DNA from: Sporosarcina luteola
GTDB lineage: Bacteria; Bacillota; Bacilli; Bacillales_A; Planococcaceae
Assembly (NCBI RefSeq): GCF_023715585.1
Contig: NZ_JAMBOK010000001.1
Coordinates: 1,364,001 to 1,428,000 of the forward strand
DNA length: 64,000 nt
Direction of reading: 5' to 3'
The position numbers and the translations under genes were made by a program. The notes beneath the pieces are model-generated. The model was not told the DNA's origin and made no database searches. It saw only the letters and a program-made list of their open reading frames with translations. The first letter of the stretch is position 1. Each line of letters starts with the position of its first letter. Positions 32,090 to 41,076 of this stretch are shown here, piece by piece.

Positions 32090-34060
32090 TTATAGGTATT
32101 TCGCGAACCAGCCCGTAATCTCGTTCAACCGCTCAATACGCAGATTCGGTGCGCCGGTCCGCGATAGGTTGTGGTCTGCATCCGGGAAGCGGACGAATTC
32201 CGTCTCTTTCCCCATGCTTTTCAATGTAATAAATAACTGCTCCGCCTGTTCGATCGGGCAGCGGAAATCTTTTTCCGAGTGGAGAATTAAAAGCGGAGTC
32301 TCCACGTTTTCCGCATATTTCAACGGAGAGTGTTTCCAAAGCGTTTCGACGTCCTTCATGTCTGCCCCAATTTGCCAGTCGCTGAAGTAGTAGCCGATGT
32401 CGGATACACCGAAGAAACTGATCCAGTTGCAGATCGAGCGCTGTGTGACCGCCGCTTTGAAGCGGTTCGTATGGCCGACGATCCAGTTCGTCATGAACCC
32501 GCCATAGCTGCCGCCAGTTACGCCAAGGCGATTTTCGTCGATCCATTCATTTTCCGCTAGCACATGGTCAACCGACGCCATGATGTCTTCATAGTCGCCA
32601 CCACCGTAATCGCCGCGGACGGCATCGACGAATTGCTGGCTGTAGCCGTGGCTGCCGCGCGGATTGATATAGAGCACTCCGTATCCTTTTGCGGCGAGCA
32701 GCTGCATTTCATGGAAGAATGTATTGCCGAACATCGCGTGCGGTCCGCCATGGATATCGACGATGAGCGGATACTTCTCGCCCTCCTTGAAGTCGGCCGG
32801 TTTCATGAGCCAGCCGTGGACATCCCATTCCTTTGCCCCTTTGAAGAAGATGGATTCCGGCTCGACGAGTTTTACTTCCTGCAAATAGTCTTTATTAAAT
32901 GTAGTGAGTGCTTCCCTTTCGCCTGTCGCAATCGTCAATTGATAAATCTCTCCCGGATTTACGGGATCGCTCGCTGCGACTAATGCGAAATCGCCTTCCG
33001 TATTCACGTCATAACCATACACATGCTCGTTTTCCTGTGACGCCGGGTATAGCTCCCCTTCGAGCGTGGCGAAATAAAGGCGGACGTCGCCCATTACAGA
33101 CAGTTGGAAGTACAGGTCATTGTCCTTCGTCCAAACTATGCTCGGCGCGGTCGCCCCCTGCTGATGATCCGCAACCGTATAGTCGCCAACGGGAGCATCG
33201 ACGCTTTCCGTAATATTGATCGTATTGCCGCGTGGCGTATCGTACACATACAAACTGCTATGTGTAGCATTTTGGAACGTGCGATCCGAGCCGATAAATG
33301 CGATATAGTTATCGTCGAATGAGAAACGGGCACCGCCATAATAGCCTTCCTCGTCGACGATGACCGTCTCTTCTTTCGATTCGACATCGACCAAATGGAG
33401 CGGCTGGCGGAATGCCCAGTCCAAATCCTCATCCCGGTTCACGCCAATGACAAGCTTTTTGCCATCATGCGAAACCGCCTGTAGCGTATGCTGATGATTC
33501 CCTTCCGTAAACTGCGTTACCTCCCCCGTTTCAAGGTCGATGACACCGATTTGTTTGAATGAATCCTGCGGCAATAAACCGACGCCGTCCATTTTATATT
33601 TCATCTTCGTCACGCGGACGGGTTCAGGCTTCTTCTTTTCATCCTTCTCCTCTTTATCCGTGAACGCCTTGCCTTCCTTCACCGAAGCGTCAAACCAGAT
33701 TTTCGTTCCGCACGGCGACCATTCGAAGCCGGATATGCCGTTTTCAAAGGATGTAAGTTTCTTCGCTTCGCCTCCGCGGGCGGATAGGATGTACAGCTGA
33801 TTTTTCTCGTCGCGATTCGACAAAAAAGCGATCTGCATGCCGTCTGCCGACCATTTCGGCGAGCTGACGCGATGTTTTCCATGCGTCCATTGCGTTATTT
33901 CCTTCGTGTCGAGGTCGATGTGGTACAGGTTTGCGATATATTTGTTTTCCTCTTCGTCGATATGCGTTTTGATGAACAGCGCTTCTTTTCCGCCAGGCGA
34001 TAGTTGCGGGTTCGTGACGGACTGCAGTTTGAATAAATCTTCAGTTTGTAGGTTTCTCAT
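32090..34060 (-). CDS. yuxL: S9-family acyl-peptide hydrolase (YuxL-like)
   Basis: 656 residues. The N-terminal 400 are beta-propeller repeats (GAPKWSADG-like, SPKWSADGMQIAFLSNRDE near 66-84). The C-terminal alpha/beta hydrolase has the nucleophile in GGSYGGFMTNW near 510, an Asp in LILHSEKDFRCP near 592, and His in DADHNLSR near 625. It cleaves short or N-acylated peptides in the cytoplasm; no signal peptide is visible. AAGGGGGAA precedes the ATG. Likely co-transcribed with the GNAT gene downstream. Confidence 0.93.
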   Translation of the reverse strand: MRNLQTEDLFKLQSVTNPQLSPGGKEALFIKTHIDEEENKYIANLYHIDLDTKEITQWTHGKHRVSSPKWSADGMQIAFLSNRDEKNQLYILSARGGEAKKLTSFENGISGFEWSPCGTKIWFDASVKEGKAFTDKEEKDEKKKPEPVRVTKMKYKMDGVGLLPQDSFKQIGVIDLETGEVTQFTEGNHQHTLQAVSHDGKKLVIGVNRDEDLDWAFRQPLHLVDVESKEETVIVDEEGYYGGARFSFDDNYIAFIGSDRTFQNATHSSLYVYDTPRGNTINITESVDAPVGDYTVADHQQGATAPSIVWTKDNDLYFQLSVMGDVRLYFATLEGELYPASQENEHVYGYDVNTEGDFALVAASDPVNPGEIYQLTIATGEREALTTFNKDYLQEVKLVEPESIFFKGAKEWDVHGWLMKPADFKEGEKYPLIVDIHGGPHAMFGNTFFHEMQLLAAKGYGVLYINPRGSHGYSQQFVDAVRGDYGGGDYEDIMASVDHVLAENEWIDENRLGVTGGSYGGFMTNWIVGHTNRFKAAVTQRSICNWISFFGVSDIGYYFSDWQIGADMKDVETLWKHSPLKYAENVETPLLILHSEKDFRCPIEQAEQLFITLKSMGKETEFVRFPDADHNLSRTGAPNLRIERLNEITGWFAKYL

Positions 34061-34207
34061 AGGAATTCCCCCTTCAATTATCTAGTTTACATATTTCGAC
34101 ACCCGCAGGAGCTTCCCCTTTTAATTTCATGATTTTCTTCCGATGTAGACGGATTGCGGGCAGAGGATTGACTCCTAGTGCTTTTAATTGAGCCTTAGTT
34201 GGAATAA

Positions 34208-34250
34208 GCATCCGCATGCCGCACTCAAGAATCGCATACCGCGCTCAAAA
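34208..34250. repeat. Two-unit 20-bp repeat, GCAT-CCGC-CTCAA
   Basis: GCATGCCGCACTCAAGAATC at 34214 and GCATACCGCGCTCAAAAAGC at 34234 are 20 bp apart, with a partial earlier copy GCATCCGC at 34207. The pitch matches the TTAT arrays but the word differs; with two copies this may be chance. Confidence 0.4.
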
Positions 34251-34281
34251 AGCCCTTCCGCGGACATACCGTGGAAGGGCC
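34246..34281 (-). terminator. Terminator of the acyl-CoA ligase gene
   Basis: GCCCTTCCACGG and CCGCGGAAGGGC arms followed by TTTTTG on the minus strand. Confidence 0.92.
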
Positions 34282-34289
34282 CTCTCATT

Positions 34290-35843
34290 TTATTGCCTAA
34301 CTTGATCTTTCAACGACCTACGCAAAATCTTGCCTGTCGTATTTTTAGGGAGTTCATCCAAAAACTCGATTGTTTTCGGAACTTTATATTTTGCCAAACG
34401 GTTGGCGCAGAATGCCTTCAGCTTTTCAGCGTCCGCTTTCGCGCCTTTTTTCAACACTACGAATGCTTGGACTTCTTCGCCGAAATCAAGGTCCGGGACG
34501 CCGATGACTGCTGCTTCGACGATGTCGTCGTGTGTGAATAGCACCTCTTCGACTTCGCGTGGATAGACGTTGTAGCCGCCGACGATAATCATGTCTTTCT
34601 TGCGGTCGACGATATAGAAGTATCCGTCTTCATCCTGCCGTGCCAAGTCGCCTGTGTACAGCCAGCCGTCACGGATTGTAGCGGCGGTTTCTTCAGGCAT
34701 TTTGTAATAGCCTTTCATGACGTTCGGCCCTTGGACGACGAGTTCGCCGACTTCGCCGACTTGCACTTCATCGCCATATTCGTCGAAGACTTTATTTTGC
34801 ACATTGACGATATTCGTGCCGATCGATCCCGGTACCCGTTCGCGGTCCAGCGGGTTGAAGCATGTGACTGGTGACGCTTCGGACAGGCCGTACCCCTCTG
34901 AGACCCGTACATTGAATTTATTCTCGAAGTTATGGAGCAGCGCGACGGGCAGTGATGCACCGCCGGATATTGCGAGCCGGATCGTGTTGAAATCAGCCGG
35001 ATCGCCTTCCGGGTATTGATAAAGGAAATTGTACATCGTTGGCACGCCTGCGAAGATAGTCGCCTGCTGCTCTTTGATCGTCTCGAACACTTCCGCTGGG
35101 CTGAAACGCGGTACGAGCAAGATTGTCGCACCTTTCAATAACGGCGCGTTCACAACGACGGTCAGCGCGAACACGTGGAAAACGGGCAATGTCGCAACAA
35201 CGCGGTCGTTTTCCGAGAATCCTAAATAGTCTCCGACATCCCTCGCGTTCGAGTAGAGATTTTCATGTGTCAGCATCGCGCCTTTCGGACGGCCCGTCGT
35301 TCCTGACGTATACAAGATGATAGCGGTTTCATTTCCGTCAACTTCAATCGGAGCGAGATCCGGCCGTCCTGTTGCGATGAGTTTGGAAAACAGCTGGACT
35401 TTCGCTTTTGCTTTATCTGACAGCGCCGCCACTCTCTTACCTACATCTGCGCTCATTTCACAGATGACATAGTTCTCGATCGATGGAAAGAGCGTCGCGG
35501 ATTTTTCGACTAGCGGAAGCAATTGGTCGAGCGCGATGACCGCTTTGGCATCGCTGTTATGTAGAATGTATGAGATTTCATCAGGTGAATAAATCGGATT
35601 AACCGGAATCGCTGTCGCCCCGATCCGCATCGTCGCATAAAGCGATATGAGGAAATGAGGTGTATTCCCCAACAACAATGCGATGTGATCGCCCTTTTCG
35701 ACTCCCAAGTCTTGCAATGCAGAGGCAAACATGGCCACGGACTGGTCGAACTCGGCATACGAAGTGTCTTTCCCCATGAAGTGATAAGCCGTTTTCCCAG
35801 GTTGCAGCTTCGATGTTTCATAAACTTGTGAAACCAAATTCAT
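34290..35843 (-). CDS. lcfB: Long-chain fatty-acid-CoA ligase (LcfB/YhfL-like)
   Basis: 517 residues from the ATG at 35843, preceded by GGGAGG; the frame is open to 35894 without a better start. AMP-binding motif YTSGTTGRPKGAMLTH near 162-177, YGLSEASP near 305, GWLYTGDLARQDEDGYFY near 386-403 and the C-terminal PKNTTGKILRR with catalytic Lys near 502. It activates fatty acids with ATP and CoA for degradation or lipid use. The name follows B. subtilis YhfL, whose neighbours yhfH and lplJ are also nearby here. A palindromic operator-like site precedes it. Confidence 0.92.
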   Translation of the reverse strand: MNLVSQVYETSKLQPGKTAYHFMGKDTSYAEFDQSVAMFASALQDLGVEKGDHIALLLGNTPHFLISLYATMRIGATAIPVNPIYSPDEISYILHNSDAKAVIALDQLLPLVEKSATLFPSIENYVICEMSADVGKRVAALSDKAKAKVQLFSKLIATGRPDLAPIEVDGNETAIILYTSGTTGRPKGAMLTHENLYSNARDVGDYLGFSENDRVVATLPVFHVFALTVVVNAPLLKGATILLVPRFSPAEVFETIKEQQATIFAGVPTMYNFLYQYPEGDPADFNTIRLAISGGASLPVALLHNFENKFNVRVSEGYGLSEASPVTCFNPLDRERVPGSIGTNIVNVQNKVFDEYGDEVQVGEVGELVVQGPNVMKGYYKMPEETAATIRDGWLYTGDLARQDEDGYFYIVDRKKDMIIVGGYNVYPREVEEVLFTHDDIVEAAVIGVPDLDFGEEVQAFVVLKKGAKADAEKLKAFCANRLAKYKVPKTIEFLDELPKNTTGKILRRSLKDQVRQ

Positions 35844-35868
35844 ACTGAACATCCTCCCTTTTGTTTGA

Positions 35869-35886
35869 AATGAACCACCATTCATT
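35869..35886. promoter_or_regulatory. Palindromic operator-like site upstream of lcfB
   Basis: AATGAA-CCACCA-TTCATT has perfect 6-bp arms 26 bp before the ATG. It resembles, but does not fully match, the TGAATGA-type FadR site that controls fatty-acid degradation in Bacillus. Confidence 0.5.
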
Positions 35887-35994
35887 AAACCCATCTATTA
35901 TTATATAAGAAAAATTAAAAGTTCACAATACTTTTAGAAAACTACTGCAATCACTATTGGGTGGAGACTCTTTTTTTATTTTAGGAAAATGATT

Positions 35995-36030
35995 GAAAAA
36001 TGCCTTCCCTGTAAGTGGAGGGAAGGCATT
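35995..36030 (-). terminator. Terminator of the Bce-type operon
   Basis: Perfect 12-bp arms AATGCCTTCCCT and AGGGAAGGCATT, then TTTTTC on the minus strand. It lies beyond array E, so the array is inside the transcribed 3' region. Confidence 0.9.
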
Positions 36031-36041
36031 GATTATCCGTT

Positions 36042-36168
36042 TTATGCGTCGATTTGTGCGTTTATGCGTTTCTAGTAGGATTTATGCGTGTTTATCACCA
36101 GTTATGGACTTCTAAACGGTTTTATGCGCGATTATCGCGACTTATGGACTTCTCCAGGCATTTATGCG
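36042..36168. repeat. Array E: TTATG every 20 bp, 7 units
   Basis: TTATG begins at 36042, 36062, 36082, 36102, 36122, 36142 and 36162, exactly 20 bp apart; copies read TTATGCG or TTATGGACTTCT. The TTATGGACTTCT form recurs at 40-bp distance (36102, 36142). The array ends 16 bp from the stop of the ABC permease gene, and the other 340 bp of this gap hold only the terminator and lcfB promoter region. Confidence 0.9.
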
Positions 36169-36183
36169 CTTTTCATTCCACTT

Positions 36184-38106
36184 CTACTCCGGTGTTCGGA
36201 TGTGCGCCAGATAGCGCCAGCGGATGAGGTAGAAATAAATGATTTGCAGAGCTGTGAAGCCGACGAGCACCATCATCAGTTCGCGGACGATGGAGATTTC
36301 CGCGAGAGCGTCCCAGATGACTTGCAGCGACAGGAACGCAAATGAGCTATGAACGAGCGCAACGCCCCATGGGACGAAAAATTGAGGGATGAGCTGCCGG
36401 TTGACGATTTTCTTGAATTCCTTGTCGGTGATGCCCATGCGCCGGAGCACGTTGAACTGCTTCCGATCGCTGTCGAGCGATGTATAGAGCCGGAAGTAGA
36501 TGAAGCTTCCTGCAGCTAAAAGGAATACGCCTGCAAGCAATAGGCCGATGAACAGCAGCAATGTAAATGTCGTCCGCATGACGGAATAGTTCAGACCGGG
36601 ATTATCGAAGTTGAAATGCAGTTTCCCGCGCGTGTCGGTCAAAAGTGATTCCGTCACGGAATGCTCGATCGTCAGTCCGATGTTCTTCGTCTTTTGCCAA
36701 TCCGGAATGTCGAATGCGTGATAGACGGACGTCGGCGTTACGAGTAACGCTAATTTTTCATAGTCGGCGTCGTTCAAAATGATCGTATTCGTACCGATCG
36801 CATGCGGCGGGAACAGTTCATATGGATAGGCCCCGTTGATCCGCACTGCAAGGCCACTTTCCTCGAGCACGGTCTTGACGGATTGCTTGTTCAGCTGCTC
36901 GAATGTGGAAGCGGTCGGCGGCAGGAACAGCGCCTCCCCTTCTTCCAATGCAAACGACTGGTGTCCGAAAGACCTCGACAGCCTGTTGACGCTTTCAAGT
37001 TTGATGATCGTGACTGTATAGTCCGTCAGCGCCGAACGCTGTCTCAGCACCGGGAAGCGGACGTGAGTGTACCCGATTTCATTCTTTCTCAGTTCATGCT
37101 CGAGCCGATTGATATGCTTCTGCTCCATTTCATTGCCCGGAAAGCTTTCGTACACAAGGCCGAGCGGGTTCATTTCCCGGTATTGGGAAGCGAATGAAGT
37201 GAGCGATGCGAGGATGCCGACCGACATGAAGGCGACCGTCGATACGATCGTCACGATGAAAAACATCCGGGCATTCTCCTTCAGCCGGATGACGCCTTCT
37301 GAAATCGCGAGCAGGCGGAAATGCCGCCAATAGAACTCTTTCCGCACTTTGAACAGATGAAGGATGAATGGCAAGGAATCCGTGAAAAAAAAGTACGTAC
37401 CAAGCGTTGCGAGCGGCGGCAGCAGGAAGATTAGCCCGACGACGATGCTGTTCGACGTGAAAGCGGCCATGCCATAGGACAGTCCTAGCAGCACAAGGCC
37501 GATCGCCCCGCGGATTTTTGAAAATCCCTGCGTCGTCATTTCAACGCCATCTCCACGAATCAGTTCTCCAAGATTGTCTGTACGTATGGACACCGGAGCG
37601 ACCCATGAAATGATGATGAACAGGCTCAAAAAAGCGCCGACCGTCAAAGCGAACGGTTCCCATGATAAATACAAGGGAAGCGCGGGCAGCATGATGATCC
37701 TCTTAACGACCATAAAGAAGAATTTCGAAAACATATATCCTAAAAAGGTGCCGACCCCTATCGAGGCCGCTCCGATAATAAATGTTTCAATAAAAATGAG
37801 CCGGTGCAATTGCCGTTTCTCCATCCCTAAATGGAGGAGGATGCCGAACTCCTTCGTCCGCGCCTGCAAGAACGCCCGCATCGAATAGAACAGGAAGAAC
37901 ATCGTGAATATGTACAGGATGATTTCAGCGATGCCCATGCCGAGCACCGCGATGTCCTGTAGCGCGCTCCCTTCGATCGACGGATGAAACAGCAGCATGG
38001 AATAAAGGAAAAACACCATGACCGAAAAAACGCTCGCCATGAAAAAGGCTGCGTAAATCCGCCGGTTGCGCATGACATTCCGGAATGCAAATTGGCGAAA
38101 TGTCAT
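36184..38106 (-). CDS. BceB-type ABC transporter permease
   Basis: 640 residues, as usual for BceB/YtsD/YxdM. FtsX-like helices: one at the N-terminus, three near 55-165, a cluster near 195-300, a large extracytoplasmic loop (about 310-520) and three C-terminal helices. The opening FRQFAFRNVMRNRRIYAAFF is typical. Such permeases sense and remove peptide antibiotics such as bacitracin together with the partner ATPase and pass a flux signal to a short histidine kinase. It is last in a four-gene regulator-sensor-ATPase-permease unit. Antibiotic specificity cannot be predicted. Confidence 0.92.
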   Translation of the reverse strand: MTFRQFAFRNVMRNRRIYAAFFMASVFSVMVFFLYSMLLFHPSIEGSALQDIAVLGMGIAEIILYIFTMFFLFYSMRAFLQARTKEFGILLHLGMEKRQLHRLIFIETFIIGAASIGVGTFLGYMFSKFFFMVVKRIIMLPALPLYLSWEPFALTVGAFLSLFIIISWVAPVSIRTDNLGELIRGDGVEMTTQGFSKIRGAIGLVLLGLSYGMAAFTSNSIVVGLIFLLPPLATLGTYFFFTDSLPFILHLFKVRKEFYWRHFRLLAISEGVIRLKENARMFFIVTIVSTVAFMSVGILASLTSFASQYREMNPLGLVYESFPGNEMEQKHINRLEHELRKNEIGYTHVRFPVLRQRSALTDYTVTIIKLESVNRLSRSFGHQSFALEEGEALFLPPTASTFEQLNKQSVKTVLEESGLAVRINGAYPYELFPPHAIGTNTIILNDADYEKLALLVTPTSVYHAFDIPDWQKTKNIGLTIEHSVTESLLTDTRGKLHFNFDNPGLNYSVMRTTFTLLLFIGLLLAGVFLLAAGSFIYFRLYTSLDSDRKQFNVLRRMGITDKEFKKIVNRQLIPQFFVPWGVALVHSSFAFLSLQVIWDALAEISIVRELMMVLVGFTALQIIYFYLIRWRYLAHIRTPE

Positions 38107-38136
38107 TAAGCCCCCCTCCCTATTCGCATGTCCCTG

Positions 38137-38907
38137 TTACAGCATCCGCAAGTCATTGACATTCCCTCCAAGTAAACTGAGCACATTCAAAATCCGTTGG
38201 AAAAACGTCTGGCGCCGCTCATCTTTATAGATTTCATTGAAAAATTCGCCGTCCTTGATGAACAGCACGCGGTCGCAATAGCTCGCCGCTATCGGGTCAT
38301 GCGTCACCATGATGATCGTCGTCCGCTCAGTTTCATTGACAAGGCTGAGCAGTTCGAGGACTTCCTTTGCCGAATTCGAATCGAGATTCCCTGTCGGTTC
38401 GTCCGCAAGAATGAGCTTTGGATTATGGATCAACGCCCGTCCGACAGCGGTCCGCTGGGCTTGTCCGCCTGACAGTTCATCGGGACCCCGGTTGAGGATC
38501 TCTTTCAGACTCAATTGCCCCGCCAGCCGGTCGACACGTTTTTGCATTTCCATGATTGGCAGCCCGTCCAATGTGAGCGGCAGTACTAGATTTTCTTCCA
38601 CTGTCAAACTTTTAAGCAGATTGATGTCCTGGAAAACGAAGCCAAAATTATGACGTCTGAACAGCGCAAGTTCATTCGCATTCAACGCTTCGGGCTCGAT
38701 GCCGTCAATCAGGACCCGTCCGTATGTCGGCATGTCGATTGTTGAGATGATGTTCAGCAAAGTCGTTTTTCCGCTTCCGGACGGCCCCATGATAGCGATG
38801 AATTCCCCCGCTTCCGCCTCGAAGTCAAGGCGATTCAGCGCGCGGTGCATCACTTTCCCTTCATAGATCTTCGTCACTTGCTCCATTTTTACGATCGAGT
38901 TCTTCAT
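38137..38907 (-). CDS. BceA-type ABC transporter ATPase
   Basis: 256 residues from the ATG at 38907, 6 nt after AGGTG; a GTG at 38916 is also possible. Either start lies inside the last 50 bp of the kinase gene. Walker A GPSGSGKTTLL near 41-51, LSGGQAQRTAVGRAL near 145-159, Walker B LILADEPTGNLD near 166-177. It is the LolD/MacB-like ATPase class that pairs with FtsX-type permeases. The permease follows after 30 bp. Confidence 0.93.
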   Translation of the reverse strand: MKNSIVKMEQVTKIYEGKVMHRALNRLDFEAEAGEFIAIMGPSGSGKTTLLNIISTIDMPTYGRVLIDGIEPEALNANELALFRRHNFGFVFQDINLLKSLTVEENLVLPLTLDGLPIMEMQKRVDRLAGQLSLKEILNRGPDELSGGQAQRTAVGRALIHNPKLILADEPTGNLDSNSAKEVLELLSLVNETERTTIIMVTHDPIAASYCDRVLFIKDGEFFNEIYKDERRQTFFQRILNVLSLLGGNVNDLRML

Positions 38908-39910
38908 CCGCTTCACCTATCTCTCCATTTGTAAACAGAATCTTGACGGAAGTCCCTTGCCCCACTTCCGATTCAATCGTCAATGGATGGCCGAGCTTCG
39001 AACACACTTCGTCGGCGATATACAAACCCATCCCCGTCGATTCGCCGGTCAGCCTGCCGTTCTCGCCTGTGAAAAACGCCTTCGTCACACGCTTCATGTC
39101 GGATGCCGGAATGCCGACTCCTTCATCGCGGATCGTCAGCTCAAAGCCTTTCGCGGTCTGTTCCGCCGACAAATAAAGGCGCTTCCCTTTTTCAAACGTA
39201 TATTTCACTGCATTCGTGATGAACTGCCCGATGACGATTTTCATCCATTTCCCGTCCGTCGCGACGACGAGCGACTCGTCGATCGAAATGACCGGAAAGA
39301 CGCCATTTGTAATGAACAGCCGCTTATGATCCGTCACAATCTGTTGGATTAGGCTCTTCAAGCCGACCTGTTCAATCTGCATGTCTTCCTCAAATGTTTC
39401 AAGCCGCGCGTTGACGAGGACGACATCAAGGCCACGCTGGATTTTATCGACTTCCTCGCGCAGGCTCCGCTTGTCGAGCTCGCCATCTTCCTGCAGCAGC
39501 AAGTTGATGACGGAAATCGGCGTCTTCATTTGATGCACCCATTGATTGACAAACTGTAGCTGACGGTGCTGCGATGCGTAAAGCGACTGCACTTCCGTTT
39601 GGTACAAGCCGTACAAACTGCGCATGAACTTTGCTGATTGGCGCTGTTCCGTCGTCTGTATATTGCGGATGAGCGCATCTTCCATCTTCTCAGGTTTACG
39701 CAAGATCGCTTCGTAATACGGTCGCTTTGTAATGAATTTCCCGATGAGGAAGCCCCCCGTCAACAACAAGCTCATAATGATCGAGTAGATCGCCGTATTG
39801 ATTCCTCGGAAGCCATCCAGCCAATACAGGACGAGGATGAATGTGACAAGCATCACTTCGAAAATGATCCAAGACAAATGCTCCCTTAGGAATAAAACAA
39901 TCTGCCTCAT
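38861..39910 (-). CDS. BceS-type intramembrane-sensing histidine kinase
   Basis: 349 residues. Two membrane helices (about 13-32 and 37-58) are joined by only a few residues, so there is no external sensor domain. The phospho-acceptor is in WVHQMKTPISV near 128-138; N box FITNAVKYT near 230, G boxes DEGVGIP and GMGLYIADEV. In this family the BceAB transporter is the true sensor. Its start overlaps the regulator stop by 4 nt and its end overlaps the ATPase start. Confidence 0.93.
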   Translation of the reverse strand: MRQIVLFLREHLSWIIFEVMLVTFILVLYWLDGFRGINTAIYSIIMSLLLTGGFLIGKFITKRPYYEAILRKPEKMEDALIRNIQTTEQRQSAKFMRSLYGLYQTEVQSLYASQHRQLQFVNQWVHQMKTPISVINLLLQEDGELDKRSLREEVDKIQRGLDVVLVNARLETFEEDMQIEQVGLKSLIQQIVTDHKRLFITNGVFPVISIDESLVVATDGKWMKIVIGQFITNAVKYTFEKGKRLYLSAEQTAKGFELTIRDEGVGIPASDMKRVTKAFFTGENGRLTGESTGMGLYIADEVCSKLGHPLTIESEVGQGTSVKILFTNGEIGEADEELDRKNGASDEDL

Positions 39911-40611
39911 GATTCCTCCGGCGCGACGAGGAAGCGGTAGCCTGATCCGCGAACTGTCTCGATGACGGACTGCACGCCGTAATCGGTCAGCTTTTTCCGC
40001 ACGCGCGTCATATTTACATTCAATGTGTTTTCATCGACAAATGACTGGTCATCCCATAATTCTTCGAGCAGCGTCTCCCGGGAAACGACTTTCGGCGACG
40101 CCTCCATCAACAGCTCAAGGATGACACACTCCTTCTTCTGAAGCGGTATCTCCTCATCGCGCAAATGCAGCTCCATCCGTTCAATGAATAGTTCGAGTGA
40201 TCCGCGCTTCACCGTGCGCTCCCCTTGGCTCGGTGCATATTCCCCGAACGCCCTTCTCAAATGGCTTCTGATCTTCGCAAGGACGATCTCATAATGGAAA
40301 GGTTTCGTTATGAAATCATCCCCTCCGTTCTCGAGCGCAAACACTTGGTCCATATCGCCCGAGCGCGCAGAGATGAAAATGATCGGGCACGTCGTCGTCT
40401 GGCGAAGCTGCCGGCACCAATAATAGCCGTCATATGAAGGCAGATTGATATCAAGGAGGATCAGATGCGGATCGAACGCCGAACATTCCGCCTCCACATT
40501 ATCAAAATCCTCCACAATCGCTACGTCATACTGATATTTGCGCAGCGTTTCCGCCAACAGCCTCGCAATTTTCTTATCGTCCTCAACAATGAAGATACGA
40601 TGGTTCCTCAT
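39907..40611 (-). CDS. BceR-type OmpR-family response regulator
   Basis: 234 residues. Receiver domain 1-118 with acidic pair EDD near 10, phospho-acceptor Asp in LILLDINLPSYDGY near 55 and Lys in FITKPFHYE. Winged-helix DNA-binding domain from about 135 (ECVILELLMEAS, VNMTRVRKKL, RGSGYRFL). First gene of the unit; AAGGGGGAA precedes the ATG. A 13-unit repeat array covers most of the upstream gap. Confidence 0.93.
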   Translation of the reverse strand: MRNHRIFIVEDDKKIARLLAETLRKYQYDVAIVEDFDNVEAECSAFDPHLILLDINLPSYDGYYWCRQLRQTTTCPIIFISARSGDMDQVFALENGGDDFITKPFHYEIVLAKIRSHLRRAFGEYAPSQGERTVKRGSLELFIERMELHLRDEEIPLQKKECVILELLMEASPKVVSRETLLEELWDDQSFVDENTLNVNMTRVRKKLTDYGVQSVIETVRGSGYRFLVAPEES

Positions 40612-40698
40612 CGCAAATTCCCCCTTCGCTATTCCAACTAGTATATCGCAAAATTGGAATGCTCGCTCGCGAGGCGCGGGCTGTGAGTTGGAAATGGG

Positions 40699-40957
40699 TT
40701 ATCACCGACTTAGCAAGGGTTATCACCGACTCTCACCTTGTTATCAACGATTCACTGTTTTACCACCGATTCTTGAGGCATTACCACCGGTTCTTTAGGC
40801 GTTACCACCGATTCGAGGAACTTTACCACCGATTCTCCGCCTGTTACCACCGATTTTCAAATTTATCACCGCTTAGGTGGAGTTTATCACCGCTCGGAAG
40901 AGGGTTATCACCGTTCAGACAGACTTTATCACCGCTTACGCCCACTTTATCACCGTC
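40699..40957. repeat. Array F: TTATCACCG/TTACCACCG every 21 bp, 13 units
   Basis: The A of TTA falls at 40701, 40722, 40743, 40762, 40783, 40804, 40825, 40846, 40865, 40886, 40907, 40928 and 40949: steps of 21 except two of 19. Outer units read TTATCACCG and the middle block TTACCACCG. Spacers show no clear alternation. It fills most of the 465-bp gap between lplJ and the response regulator; no other feature but the lplJ terminator was found. Confidence 0.92.
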
Positions 40958-41043
40958 CGGCCATTAAATGGATAAAAATTATTCATCTCCAAGCCTATTT
41001 CAATGACTACACTCCCCCAATCGTTCCTGCATATAATAGAGCA

Positions 41044-41072
41044 AAAGAAAAAACCGGCTATGCGCCGGTTTT
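41044..41072 (-). terminator. Terminator of lplJ
   Basis: AAAACCGGC-GCATA-GCCGGTTTT then TTC on the minus strand. Confidence 0.9.
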
Positions 41073-41076
41073 CAAC

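Noticed and set aside
34208..34250. Ninth member of the TTAT array family
   Set aside because: The 20-bp pitch fits but the word has no TTAT core and only two full copies exist, so it was listed as a weak repeat and not counted.
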